From Streptomyces coryli (GTDB taxonomy: Bacteria > Actinomycetota > Actinomycetes > Streptomycetales > Streptomycetaceae), in the NCBI RefSeq assembly GCF_011044975.1, contig NZ_JAAKZV010000010.1:1-64000 (forward strand): a stretch of 64,000 nt of DNA, read 5' to 3'. Both the position numbers and the translations under genes were made by a program. The notes beneath the pieces are model-generated. The model was not told the origin of the DNA. It saw only the letters and a list, made by a program, of their open reading frames with translations, and searched no databases. Positions 1 to 8,248 of the stretch are shown piece by piece (positions within the stretch are counted from its first letter, which is position 1; each line of letters starts with the position of its first letter).

Positions 1-222
1 GTACGGGCGGGGCCGGTCCAGGCCCCAGGCGGGGTTGAGCTGCTCGGGCGGGGCGGCGGCGATGACGGCCTCGAGCCCTCCGGGCAGCGGCCGGGTGGTG
101 TACAGCAGCGCGTAGGCGCCCCAGTCGGGGCCGGCGCCACCGCCGATGCGTTCGAGGGTGACGCGGCCGGCGCCTTCGAGTAACTGGGCGGGGGCGGGGC
201 GGCGGTTCGTGGTACGGGCCAT
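1..222 (-). CDS. hypothetical protein (N-terminal part; runs off the window)
   Basis: An open frame starts at ATG 222 and reads left off the window without a stop (74 codons seen). The start is set by an AGGAGAA ribosome site about 8 nt upstream (231-237). The protein begins MARTTNRRPAPAQLLEGAG and is rich in Pro, Ala and Gly; no domain is recognised. It lies downstream of the 316-1134 gene on the same strand and may be the distal part of that operon. The 3' end is missing, so length and function are unknown. Confidence 0.6.
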   Translation of the reverse strand, partial: MARTTNRRPAPAQLLEGAGRVTLERIGGGAGPDWGAYALLYTTRPLPGGLEAVIAAAPPEQLNPAWGLDRPRPY

Positions 223-315
223 GATGGGAGTTCTCCTCGTCTCGTACGCGGGATGTGGGGATGGGCCCGGGGCGGCCGGCGAGTTGGCAGACCGGACGGC
301 CGCCCCGGGGCGTGA

Positions 316-1134
316 TCAGAGCTGAAGGCGGTATTCGTCGATGGCGTCGAGGCCGTTGCTCAGGTGCTTGTCGGCCAGCCGTGCCAGCACCGGCCGGTCG
401 GGCTCCTCGACGGCGTCGACGTCGGCGAGGTAGACGGCGCCGGCGTACAGGTCGCCGCCGTCGATGCCGACCGCGGTGAGGTTGTCCGCCGCCGTCTCCG
501 CCTGGGCCGCGATCTCATCCAGGGTGGTGGCGGGCGCCTCCTCTGCGACGAAGGCGACTTCCTTCGCGTACCGGCCGATCAGGTCCTCGGGGCCGGTCAG
601 GCCGGGCATGCGCTCCTCCCCCGCCGCGGGTGCAGGGCGGGACGCCGGCGGCTCGTCGGTCTCGCTCTCGATGCGGCAGCCGCAGCCGCCGGCGGGGTCG
701 ACGAGGATGCCGGCCAGCTCGACTTGGTACTTGATCTCGGTTTCGCAGAAGCCACCGAGGTCACAGGGCCGCACCAGGTGCAGGCGCCCGCCCATGCGGG
801 TTGTCGAGTCGCGCCAGTGCAGGAAGGTGCCGCAGCCGAGGTAAGCGGTAGCGCTCGGCTGCGCACGCTCGGCGGTGCCGGCCGGGTAGATCACCGGACT
901 GCCCTTCCAGTCCTCGGCGGTGATGACTGGTGCCAAGGTGTCGGCGAAGTGCTCGCGCACAAGCCTGGCGGCGGAGTATTCGGCGCTCCGGATCTCGGAA
1001 TGCTGCCGCGCCTGGTCGGCTTCGGCTTCTGCCTGCCGGCGCTGCTTTTCTTCCGCGGCGAGGGCGTCGAGGAAGGTCTCGGCGGCGTCGCGCAGCTTCG
1101 GCAGCCGCGCCAGTTCGTACGTGCTTGCAGACAT
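316..1134 (-). CDS. hypothetical protein, 272 aa, with scattered Cys pairs
   Basis: The start at ATG 1134 (MSASTYELARL) is preferred over a longer frame because AAGGA lies about 10 nt upstream. The N-terminal third is a charged helix rich in Glu, Gln and Ala (about residues 15-60), suggestive of a coiled coil. The middle contains LGCGTFLHWRD, CDLGGFCE and GCGCRIE, a set of Cys residues that could bind a metal. The C-terminus is acidic. No family is recognised. It is the last complete gene of a minus-strand series beginning near 10 kb. Confidence 0.6.
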   Translation of the reverse strand: MSASTYELARLPKLRDAAETFLDALAAEEKQRRQAEAEADQARQHSEIRSAEYSAARLVREHFADTLAPVITAEDWKGSPVIYPAGTAERAQPSATAYLGCGTFLHWRDSTTRMGGRLHLVRPCDLGGFCETEIKYQVELAGILVDPAGGCGCRIESETDEPPASRPAPAAGEERMPGLTGPEDLIGRYAKEVAFVAEEAPATTLDEIAAQAETAADNLTAVGIDGGDLYAGAVYLADVDAVEEPDRPVLARLADKHLSNGLDAIDEYRLQL

Positions 1135-1260
1135 CTGTGATCGTTCCTTTCTGCTGGTGGGGTTGGGTTGTTCGGGCACTTGACGATCAGGTGACAGGGG
1201 TGGCCGTTGATCATTTGGCCCATGCGCTGCGGGCAGTCCTCTCGTCCTGCTCAGCCGAAA

Positions 1261-1878
1261 TCAGAGCCAGGTGTCGGTGCCGGCGTCGTTGTCGCGCATC
1301 TTGCGTTCGTGGCGGCGCTCGCCGTAGGCACCGGCTTCCTTCACACCGTCGCGGGCCAGGCCGATGCCTTCTTTGCCGAGGTCGGCGGCGGAGCCGACGG
1401 CCGAGGCGCCGGCGGTGGCGACCTGTCCGGCGGCCCCGGCGATGGCGGCGAGGGCGCCGCAGGCGGCGGCGAATGCGCCGCCGGTGGCGCGGCCGGCGGG
1501 CTTGGCCGGGCCCGGTGCCGGGGCCGCGCCGTTCTTGCCCTTGACGGCGGCGGCGGCCTTGCCGGTCGACGTGGCTGCGGCCTTCGCCTTCTTGCTGGGC
1601 GGCAGGATGGTGCCCTCGATCGTGTTGCCGCCGGGGGTCGTGACGCGGATGGCACCAGGCCTTTCGTCGGCGAGGCCGTTGAGCACGCTGCGGTGAATAC
1701 CGACGGGGAACATGCAGCCGCTGCGGGGCCGGCCGTGCTTCTCGCCGCAGGTGGCCATGACTTGGCCCTGTTCGCCGGGCATGAGCGTGAGTTTGCGGGG
1801 AACGTCGCCGGCGCCGCGGCCGGGGCAGCGCACCCACACGCCGTTGATCGCCAGCTTCTTGACGGTGACGGTCGCCAT
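1261..1878 (-). CDS. hypothetical protein with Ala/Gly-rich C-terminal half, 205 aa
   Basis: ATG 1878 overlaps the stop of the upstream gene by one base (TGATG), which suggests translational coupling. The N-terminal 90 residues look globular (MATVTVKKLAINGVWVRCPG). The middle is a Lys/Ala/Pro-rich linker and residues about 130-180 are an Ala/Gly-rich hydrophobic stretch that could associate with membrane. No known domain is recognised. Codon use matches the neighbours, so it is very likely real. Confidence 0.6.
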   Translation of the reverse strand: MATVTVKKLAINGVWVRCPGRGAGDVPRKLTLMPGEQGQVMATCGEKHGRPRSGCMFPVGIHRSVLNGLADERPGAIRVTTPGGNTIEGTILPPSKKAKAAATSTGKAAAAVKGKNGAAPAPGPAKPAGRATGGAFAAACGALAAIAGAAGQVATAGASAVGSAADLGKEGIGLARDGVKEAGAYGERRHERKMRDNDAGTDTWL

Positions 1879-2105
1879 CAGCGGCCTCCGGTGTCCCAGG
1901 CAGGGCCGTCGTACTGGACGGCGACGAGCTCGGCCTCGGGATGGCGGGCGCAGGTGTCGATGACGTCCTTGACGAGTACGTCGAGGCAGTTGGTCGTGTT
2001 GATCGACAGCACGGCTCCGGTGCGCTGGTCGTACAGCCGGTAGTGAATGTCCTCGAGGACAGGGCTGCGCTCCGGCAGCGGGCGGCCGTTGTACATGTCA
2101 GGCAC
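1878..2105 (-). CDS. hypothetical small protein, 75 aa
   Basis: GTG 2105 has a GGAG site at 7 nt spacing and is preferred to the internal ATG at 2096. The GTG start overlaps the end of the MazG-like gene by 8 nt. The sequence (YRLYDQRTGAVLSINTT) is a compact mixed alpha/beta type without Cys or membrane segments. Function is not recognised; its place in the operon between a MazG-like gene and an unknown gene gives no firm hint. Confidence 0.55.
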   Translation of the reverse strand: MPDMYNGRPLPERSPVLEDIHYRLYDQRTGAVLSINTTNCLDVLVKDVIDTCARHPEAELVAVQYDGPAWDTGGR

Positions 2106-2448
2106 GGGCGTGCTCCGTCTGCTCCTGGCCCTTCCGGTCGGCGGCGAGGCGCAGTTGGGCGGCGAAGAGCTTGGCTTCCAGGGCGGCGCGCGGGTCGCCG
2201 GTGACGGCGTGCAGGGCGACGGAAGCGGCGATGATCACGTCGCAGAGTTCGTCGGCCACGTCCGCCGGTACGTGCGTGATGCCTTTGCGCGGGTTCTGGC
2301 CGGTCATGCCGATGTAGGCGGTGGCGGCTTCGCCGGCCTCTTCGCTCACCTTCAGCAGGCGCATGGCCTGCTCGTGCTCGCTGGTGCCGTTGGCGGCGTC
2401 CAGTGCGGCCACGATGCGGCCGGTGATCGGCCAGAGGGCGTCACTCAT
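2098..2448 (-). CDS. MazG-like nucleotide pyrophosphohydrolase domain protein
   Basis: This 116-aa protein has the hallmark acidic helices of the all-alpha MazG/dUTPase superfamily: SEEAGEAATAYIG (about residues 35-47) and ADELCDVIIAA (about residues 65-75), giving the EExxE plus ExxD metal-binding pattern. Family members hydrolyse NTPs or modified nucleotides to monophosphate and pyrophosphate with Mg2+. Single-domain versions are common on actinomycete plasmids and phages. Substrate cannot be predicted. Its role here may be nucleotide pool cleaning for the replicon; that is inference. Confidence 0.75.
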   Translation of the reverse strand: MSDALWPITGRIVAALDAANGTSEHEQAMRLLKVSEEAGEAATAYIGMTGQNPRKGITHVPADVADELCDVIIAASVALHAVTGDPRAALEAKLFAAQLRLAADRKGQEQTEHARA

Positions 2449-2481
2449 GGGAGAGGTGTCCTTTCGTCGGGTGTGGGCGGG

Positions 2482-3045
2482 TCACTTGCTGATGGAGGCG
2501 GTTGCGGTGGCGGTGGCCTTGGCGCGGAAGCCCTTGGCGACGGCGGTGGAGGTGGCGGTCGCGGTGTCGCTGCCGCCGCCGCTCAGCGCACGGCGGGCGC
2601 GGGCGGCGGTGCGGCGGGCGACGAGGTAGATGCCGCCGAGGATGGCGGCGAGGAAGGCCAGCAGCGGTGTGGCGACGGCGGCGGCCTCGGCGGCCTTGTG
2701 CGCGGCCTCGGCGAATTCGTTGGTGGCTTCGGCGGCGATGTACAGGGCGCCGGCGCCCAGTCCGGAAGATGCGGACAGGGCCAGGCTCAGCAGGGCGAGG
2801 GTCTTCGCCCACGCGGGAACGGCGTTCGCCGCGCCGTCGGTGGTGGCCGGCTCGGTGGCGTGGATGCGGGCGAAGCGCACCCAGCCCGTGGCGCCGTTGG
2901 GGAGTTCGACCTCGACGCCGCCCGGAATCGGGGTCGGGGACAGCAGCGGCAGGGCGATCGTGGTCGGCGAGCCGGGGATCGGCTTCTCGAGCGGCGCAGG
3001 CCGGTACACCTGCGGCTCGAGGTCGGTCGTCACGGGCGATTCCAT
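2482..3045 (-). CDS. small membrane protein with two transmembrane helices, 187 aa
   Basis: The start at ATG 3045 (MESPVTTDLEPQVYR) is chosen because AGGGAG lies about 11 nt upstream; the longer frame upstream lacks a site. Residues about 1-85 are soluble. Two hydrophobic segments follow (about 87-110, beginning TLALLSLALSAS, and about 130-152, containing LLAFLAAILGGIYLV) separated by a helical loop with EATNEFAEAAHKAAE. The tail is basic and Ser/Thr/Ala rich. It sits directly after the TraB/FtsK-like gene and may be a spread (Spd)-type accessory membrane protein by position only. Confidence 0.6.
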   Translation of the reverse strand: MESPVTTDLEPQVYRPAPLEKPIPGSPTTIALPLLSPTPIPGGVEVELPNGATGWVRFARIHATEPATTDGAANAVPAWAKTLALLSLALSASSGLGAGALYIAAEATNEFAEAAHKAAEAAAVATPLLAFLAAILGGIYLVARRTAARARRALSGGGSDTATATSTAVAKGFRAKATATATASISK

Positions 3046-3262
3046 GATCGGGTCGTCTCCCTGCGGCTGAGCGGTTTGTGGCGGTATGGGGTGCCGGGTC
3101 GGGGCCGTACGGGGCGGGTTGTCGCAGGTCAGCGGCCGGTGCGGGTCGGTGCGGCCGTGGCGATCACCGGTGTGCGTCCCGGGCGCCTCGAGGCCGGTAC
3201 GGGCTGGATACCGGTCGTTGACCTGCGGTGTTCTGGCCTGTACCGGCTCTACACCGGGCATG

Positions 3263-5608
3263 TCAGGCCACTCCTGCGGCGGTTCGGACGTCGGCGAGGT
3301 AGTAGCCGTTCGCTCGGCCGCCCTTGCTCCAGCTGCGCGGGGAAAGGGTGCGGTCGGTGTCGTCGAGGGCCTCGCTGATGGCCTTGCTCAGCGCGGTGCC
3401 GCCGACGGTCACATACGTGCGCCGGTCGCCTTCGTCGACGCCGAGGGCTGCGGGCGCCCACGTCTTCTCGTCGATCTCGGCGAGACCGTCGAGGATCTCG
3501 GCGGTGGCCAGCCGTTCCGGGTTGCCGGCGTCGGCGAACACCTTGAGCACGTCGGCGAAGACGCCGGCGACGCGGGGCGTGGCGCCTTCGATCTCGCCGG
3601 GCCGGCCGGAGCCCTTGGGGCCGCCGCCGACTGAGGACTTGCCGGTCTCCTCGTACAGCTGGGCCTCGATCGGGTCCTCGAAGGTGCCCGGGGCCCGGCC
3701 GCAGGCCTTCCGCAGCTCGTATCCGGCGTCGATGATCGGGGCGGCGCCGTCGTACTTCTCGTCCTCGATGAAGAAGGAGCGGATGAGCTCGCCCTCGGCG
3801 CCGTCGAGGTCGACGATGGCGCAGCCCTTCTGGTTGGGCTTGATGTCGTGGGCGCGCAGGCCGGCGCCGGTCGCCCCCTCCTTCAAGATCGCGTTGGTTT
3901 GGGTGGGGCCGCCGGTGCGGGTGGCGATCCGGGCGCCGGAGTTGGACTTGAAGCCGCGGGGCACGGTGTTGGCGTCCGGGTCCTGCGTCGCGAGCAGGAT
4001 CGTCATGTTCAGGGCGCCGACGAATGCAGAGGCTTCCTCGATCAGCTCGGCGATGCGCTCGGCGAACGGGGCGCCCTTGCGCAGGTATTGCTTGAGCTCG
4101 TCGATGATGAGGACCTCGAGCGGGAACAGCTTGAGGTCGGCCTCGCTCATCTTGGCGCGGCCCTGGTCCTCGAGGTATTCCTCGCGCCGGTAGGCATCGG
4201 CGAGCCAGGCCTCGAGCAGTGCGACCAGGCGGGCGGGGCGGCGGCCGAAGAAGGTGGCGCAGACCTTCGCATAGCCGATGTGCTCGCCGGGCTTGGCGCC
4301 GGCCACCAGGCGAATGTTGATGCGCGGGTCCAGGCCCAGGCCGCAGATCAGGCTGCGCAGCAGCATGCCCTTGCCGGTGCGCTGCATGCCGCCCAGCAGG
4401 ATCATGATGTGCACGAGCTTGATGAAGATGGTTTCGCCGCGGCGGTTGTAGCCGACCGGGACGCCGGTGTTCCACACGTCGAGGCGGCTTTCGCCGCGGG
4501 TGACGGCGTCCAGCAGCGGGGAGGGCCGGCCCTTGCCGAAGGGGTCTTCGCTCGTCATCCACAGGCGCACCCGGCCGGGGTTGCCGGCGGTGCGGAAGTC
4601 CAGCCATTCGGGCTGGACCCGGAACGCGGCGGCGATCTTGTCCCGGTGCTTGATCAGGTCGTTGATGGTGAGGTTGCCGGGGAGGTCCATGACCGCTTCG
4701 GCGGCGTTGATGTCGACGGCGCGGACCGGGCCGACGAGGGAAACCTCCTCGCCGTCCTTGAGCAGGCCGGAGCGGCGCAGGGCGGCGGTGATGGAGTCGG
4801 CGCCGAGCGGTGCTCCGGGCTGGTCGGCGGCGTTGTCCAGGAGGGTGTACAGCTCGCCGTCGGGCAGGCGGCGGATCATCTCGCGGTGGCCGAGCATGTA
4901 CAGCAGCCCGATCAGCGGGATGAGGGCCGGGCTGGCCTGCAGCACCCCCCAGGCCTCGGCCAGGGCGAGCAGCGCGCCCACGTACGTTGAGGCGCCGGTC
5001 GCGGCGTAGACGGTCACCGCCTCGCGGCGCCGGGCCTTGCCTTCCTTGCGACGGTCCGCGCGCAGGTCGGCGATGTGCTCGGCGCCGGCGTCCTTGCGGC
5101 GGACCTTGTCGGTGAGGTCGCCGTACTCGGTGGCGAACAGGTACGACCAGGCGTCACGCAGCCCCACCTTGGCGCCGATCGCGGATACCTTCGCGATCCG
5201 CCAGGCGTAGACGGGGCTGCGGGTGAGGTGGTACAGGCCGGTGTTCGTCCACACCGCGCGGCGCTGGCGCCACACCTCGGGGTCCATCAGCGACGCGGGG
5301 ATGATCGGCCGCAGGCCAGGCGCCATCTGCCCGTCGGCGCCCGCGTCGTCGTCGACGTCGCCGGGCTGGGCGTCGAGGCGGGTGATGACCAGTCCGTCAC
5401 CGGCCGCGTCGGTGTCGTGGTCAGGGGTGTGCTGCTTGGTGAGGCTGACGGTGCCGGAAGCGAGGTCGGCGAGGCCGGCCTCGGTGGTGTGGGTGGTCTC
5501 GCGGGAGAGCGCGGCGATCCGCTCGAGGGTCTCCGGGTCCTGGGGCTGGAACTCGGCGAGCGGGACGACTTCGGCCTCGCGCTCGTGCTCGGTGTCGGTG
5601 GTGCTCAT
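3263..5608 (-). CDS. FtsK/SpoIIIE-type DNA translocase, TraB-like conjugation protein
   Basis: The 781-aa protein has an acidic N-terminus, a probable membrane region (about 200-240, with a basic approach KARRREAVTVYAATGAS) and a C-terminal FtsK-like motor. Walker A is GGMQRTGKG (residues 406-414, Gly in place of the usual Ser/Thr after Lys) and Walker B is LEVLIIDEL (497-505). The extreme C-terminus (LSPRSWSKGGRANGYYLADV) resembles a winged-helix DNA-reading tail. Actinomycete TraB proteins move double-stranded plasmid DNA between mycelia as hexameric pumps. AAGGACC precedes ATG 5608. A chromosomal-type FtsK role is less likely because it lies among small plasmid-type membrane genes. Confidence 0.85.
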   Translation of the reverse strand: MSTTDTEHEREAEVVPLAEFQPQDPETLERIAALSRETTHTTEAGLADLASGTVSLTKQHTPDHDTDAAGDGLVITRLDAQPGDVDDDAGADGQMAPGLRPIIPASLMDPEVWRQRRAVWTNTGLYHLTRSPVYAWRIAKVSAIGAKVGLRDAWSYLFATEYGDLTDKVRRKDAGAEHIADLRADRRKEGKARRREAVTVYAATGASTYVGALLALAEAWGVLQASPALIPLIGLLYMLGHREMIRRLPDGELYTLLDNAADQPGAPLGADSITAALRRSGLLKDGEEVSLVGPVRAVDINAAEAVMDLPGNLTINDLIKHRDKIAAAFRVQPEWLDFRTAGNPGRVRLWMTSEDPFGKGRPSPLLDAVTRGESRLDVWNTGVPVGYNRRGETIFIKLVHIMILLGGMQRTGKGMLLRSLICGLGLDPRINIRLVAGAKPGEHIGYAKVCATFFGRRPARLVALLEAWLADAYRREEYLEDQGRAKMSEADLKLFPLEVLIIDELKQYLRKGAPFAERIAELIEEASAFVGALNMTILLATQDPDANTVPRGFKSNSGARIATRTGGPTQTNAILKEGATGAGLRAHDIKPNQKGCAIVDLDGAEGELIRSFFIEDEKYDGAAPIIDAGYELRKACGRAPGTFEDPIEAQLYEETGKSSVGGGPKGSGRPGEIEGATPRVAGVFADVLKVFADAGNPERLATAEILDGLAEIDEKTWAPAALGVDEGDRRTYVTVGGTALSKAISEALDDTDRTLSPRSWSKGGRANGYYLADVRTAAGVA

Positions 5609-5690
5609 GGAGATGGGTCCTTCCTGCGCAAAGCGTGGTCTGGGGCCCCGTGCCGACTGGCCGCGAGGTCATCCGGTCGGCACGGGGCAG

Positions 5691-6011
5691 CTAGGCGGCG
5701 GCCTCTGCGGCGGGCTGCCGTTGGTGGTCGAGGGCGTCGAGGGCCAGGTGCAGCCGGGCGCGGGCCGTATCGGCGCTGACGTTGAGTGCGCTGCCCTCGC
5801 GCACGGCGTATCGGGCGGCCTCGGCGGCCTGCCACGCCTGCAGCCCGTGCGGGCCGGTCGGCGGCTGGTCGACGAACGCGAGGTAGACGAGGCCGAGTTC
5901 GGCGGCGGCCCGGCCGAGCTGCGGGTGCCGGGTGCGGGCCTCGGCGTCGGCGACCTCGGCGAGATCGGCGGCGATCCGGTGGCAGACGGCCGGCAGCGTG
6001 GTCGCGGTCAT
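5691..6011 (-). CDS. hypothetical helical protein, 106 aa
   Basis: ATG 6011 (MTATTLPAVCHRI) has GGAGG upstream and overlaps the stop of the preceding gene by 4 nt, which favours it over a longer basic extension. The protein is helical and Ala-rich with repeated acidic residues and no Cys cluster or membrane segment. No family recognised. It lies between a small membrane protein gene and the TraB-like gene, so a transfer accessory role is possible but unsupported. Confidence 0.55.
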   Translation of the reverse strand: MTATTLPAVCHRIAADLAEVADAEARTRHPQLGRAAAELGLVYLAFVDQPPTGPHGLQAWQAAEAARYAVREGSALNVSADTARARLHLALDALDHQRQPAAEAAA

Positions 6012-6265
6012 GTCCGGCTCGCCTCCTTCACCGCGGCCTGCACGGCGCCGGTGGCCTTCTTCTCCGCCCTCTTGCTCGCGGAGCGCACGGCCAGCCACTT
6101 GACGACTGCCTTCAACAGGGCGGCGCCCCACCGCACCGCGGCGAACACCACGGCGGCGGTGATGGCGGCGCGGATCCAGCCGGTGCCGGTCAGGCCGTGT
6201 TGCAGCAGGACGTACGTCGCGGCGCCGGCGGCGGGGATGATGAGGCGGTTCGGGGTGTGGCTCAT
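6008..6265 (-). CDS. small membrane protein, 85 aa
   Basis: Residues about 7-25 (LIIPAAGAATYVLLQHGL) and about 30-58 (WIRAAITAAVVFAAVRWGAA) are hydrophobic, followed by a basic tail (KRAEKKATG). The start codon overlaps the stop of the upstream gene by one base. Such short two-helix proteins commonly accompany traB-like genes on actinomycete conjugative elements as spread proteins; that assignment rests on context only. Confidence 0.6.
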   Translation of the reverse strand: MSHTPNRLIIPAAGAATYVLLQHGLTGTGWIRAAITAAVVFAAVRWGAALLKAVVKWLAVRSASKRAEKKATGAVQAAVKEASRT

Positions 6266-7470
6266 CAGCTCTTCCCCTCGTCCTTCACGTGGTCGCGCAG
6301 CCGCATGAGGTACTCGGTGGAGCCGCCGACGCCGGCCTGACGGAGCTTGTTCACGGAGACGGCGCCGTCGAAGGCGTCGGCGACCTTCCGCGCCTTCGCG
6401 ATGTGTTCGGGCGTGAGCGGCCTGCCGGGGGTCTTCGGGGCCTTGCGTCCAGTCAGGCGGCGAAACGCCTTCTTCCCTTTACGCCCAAGGGTTTTGGCGT
6501 TCGTACGTCCGTCTGTAGGACTACCGTTCGGGCCCTTCCCGGAGGGGTCGCCGGCCGGGCCGTCGCCGCCGTCGTCATCGCGGAAGACGTCCGCGAGGAG
6601 GAGCTCGACGGCCGCCGCCTCCCGGCTGACCCCGGCCTGCTCGACGGCCGTGCCGAGAGCCTGCGCGGCGGCGATGCGACCGGCCCGTACCTTCGGCGTG
6701 ACGCCGATTTCGTCGCCGTAGACATCGCGCCACGCATTCGCCCACGCGGCTTCTTGGTCGACGGTGCCGTACGGGTGAGCGGCGATGATGTCCCGGTATC
6801 GCTTGTAGACCTTCGGGAAGTGGCGGCGGCGCTTGCGGTCGTGCCGGGCGCGGGCGCGCTCCGTACGGCGCTGCGCCTTGCTGCGGGCCGTCTTCGCTTT
6901 GCTGTGCCGGCCCCAACCACGCAGCTCCCAGAAGAAGACCCCGCCGTAGGAGGAGGCGGCGAGCACCCAGGCCAGCCAGGGCTCTCCCGGCGCGTGGCTG
7001 TAGTTGATGAAGGCGGCGAAGCTCGCGCAGCCCCACATAGCCAGACGGAAGGGCCACGTGGGGCGGCCCTCCCGCTTGGCCCGCTCCCCCGCCACGGTGG
7101 CCACCCAGGCGCCGGACTCCAGCATCACCGCCAGGCACACGGCGATGATCAGCAGCAGGCCCGCGCCGCTGAGCGCCTTCAGCTGGAAATACAGGGCGGG
7201 GACGATGGAGCACACCATGGCGACGAGCGCGCCGGCGGTGTCGAACTCCTTCAGGATCTTCTCGTACGCCTGCCGGCGTGCGGCCTTACGCTTGTCCTTG
7301 TTGCGGTCGCGCTCCCGCTTCGCCTCGCGCCGGTCCCGGCGCACCTTCTCGTCGCGGGCGTCGGCGTCCTTGCGCCGCTCCTCGCGCTCGAGCTGTCGAT
7401 CGAGGCGCGACTCGGCACGGTCGGCGGCCTTGTCCTTCCGCTTCTCCTCGTAGTAGTCCGTCAGGCTCAC
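6265..7470 (-). CDS. multi-pass membrane protein, Spd/DUF2637-like
   Basis: The 401-aa protein starts with a very basic coiled-coil region (about residues 5-72, repeated Lys/Arg/Glu, e.g. ERDRNKDKRKAARRQ). Four hydrophobic segments follow (about 78-200, including GAGLLLIIAVCLAVMLESG and WLAWVLAASSYGGVFFWEL), then a second basic stretch and a C-terminal helix-turn-helix-like region (LTPEHIAKARKVADAF..VSVNKLRQAGVGGSTEYL). The order of membrane block plus DNA-binding-like tail resembles actinomycete spread/DUF2637 proteins that act with TraB. Inference is from architecture and context. Confidence 0.6.
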   Translation of the reverse strand: MSLTDYYEEKRKDKAADRAESRLDRQLEREERRKDADARDEKVRRDRREAKRERDRNKDKRKAARRQAYEKILKEFDTAGALVAMVCSIVPALYFQLKALSGAGLLLIIAVCLAVMLESGAWVATVAGERAKREGRPTWPFRLAMWGCASFAAFINYSHAPGEPWLAWVLAASSYGGVFFWELRGWGRHSKAKTARSKAQRRTERARARHDRKRRRHFPKVYKRYRDIIAAHPYGTVDQEAAWANAWRDVYGDEIGVTPKVRAGRIAAAQALGTAVEQAGVSREAAAVELLLADVFRDDDGGDGPAGDPSGKGPNGSPTDGRTNAKTLGRKGKKAFRRLTGRKAPKTPGRPLTPEHIAKARKVADAFDGAVSVNKLRQAGVGGSTEYLMRLRDHVKDEGKS

Positions 7471-7790
7471 CGGTCACTCTCCTTGCTGCCTGCTGCAACT
7501 TCCGGCAGGCGGGCGATACGGGCGCTGGCGTCCTGCGCCGTAAGGCGCTCGCACAGCGGGCAGTCGGCGTACAGGGGCCGGCCGCGGCGGGCCGCGGCGT
7601 TAGCGCGCAGGCGCTCGCCGGTGAACACCACCGCATCGGCCGCGAAGTGCGCGCTCACCAGCCACGGGAAGCCCGCGAGCGCGGCGCCGACGGTGAACAG
7701 CACGCACCCGGCGATAAACGGCCAGGAGGTCAGTACGTGGTGGAAGGCGAGAACGCCACCGCGGCTGGCCACGGCGCGGTGCGCGGTCAC
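7467..7790 (-). CDS. small membrane protein with CxxC motif, 107 aa
   Basis: Two hydrophobic stretches (about residues 20-55) precede a soluble tail containing DCPLCERLTAQDASARI, a CxxC motif. Start and stop both overlap their neighbours by 4 nt (ATGA), so it is translationally coupled. The next gene carries a related arrangement (membrane helices, then CIGCPIC), suggesting the two descend from a common ancestor. Function unknown; the Cys pair may bind zinc or be redox active. Confidence 0.55.
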   Translation of the reverse strand: MTAHRAVASRGGVLAFHHVLTSWPFIAGCVLFTVGAALAGFPWLVSAHFAADAVVFTGERLRANAAARRGRPLYADCPLCERLTAQDASARIARLPEVAAGSKESDR

Positions 7791-8248
7791 AGCTCCTCAC
7801 CCGCCCGGCGGTCGCGCTGCGCCGGCACGGCGGCCGGACGCTGCGGGTGGGCGGGCAGTGGGGCGCGAGCGACCTGCAGCTCTTCATCGAGGGACTCGGC
7901 ACGCTCGAGCTCGGTCCGCCAGTTGGCGTGCCAGATCTCGGCCTGCTCCGCCTGGTCGCGAAGGCCGTTCAGGGTCCGGGCGCGCACGATCCGCAACCCG
8001 CGCTCCGGCTTGCCAGCGGCGTCCCGGCGCTGGCTCCATACGCAGATCGGGCAGCCGATGCACGGGTTGTCGGCGGCGTCGGCGCGCAGTCGCTCGGCCC
8101 ACAGCGCCACGGCCACCGCCAGCAGTACCGCGGCGCCGATCCACTGCCGGGTCATCACGGCGGCCACCGCCGCCCACGGAGTGACGACCAGCGCGGGCAT
8201 GCTGACCATCAGGTGGTGCAGAGCGGCCGATACACGACGAAACATCAC
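7787..8248 (-). CDS. membrane protein with CxxCxxC motif, 153 aa
   Basis: Residues about 10-35 and 37-52 are hydrophobic (WIGAAVLLAVAVALWAERL), followed by NPCIGCPICVW and a charged helical tail (LNGLRDQAEQAEIWHANW). It overlaps both neighbours by 4 nt. The layout mirrors the preceding small protein (membrane hairpin, then Cys motif near a Arg-rich segment). No family is recognised; a membrane-bound partner of the TraB-like translocase is possible from position. Confidence 0.55.
   Translation of the reverse strand: MMFRRVSAALHHLMVSMPALVVTPWAAVAAVMTRQWIGAAVLLAVAVALWAERLRADAADNPCIGCPICVWSQRRDAAGKPERGLRIVRARTLNGLRDQAEQAEIWHANWRTELERAESLDEELQVARAPLPAHPQRPAAVPAQRDRRAGEEL

Noticed and set aside
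2047-3378. Rightward frame of over 400 codons opposite the MazG-like and membrane genes
   Set aside because: Low-complexity Gly/Arg composition; it crosses several well-supported leftward genes and their starts.
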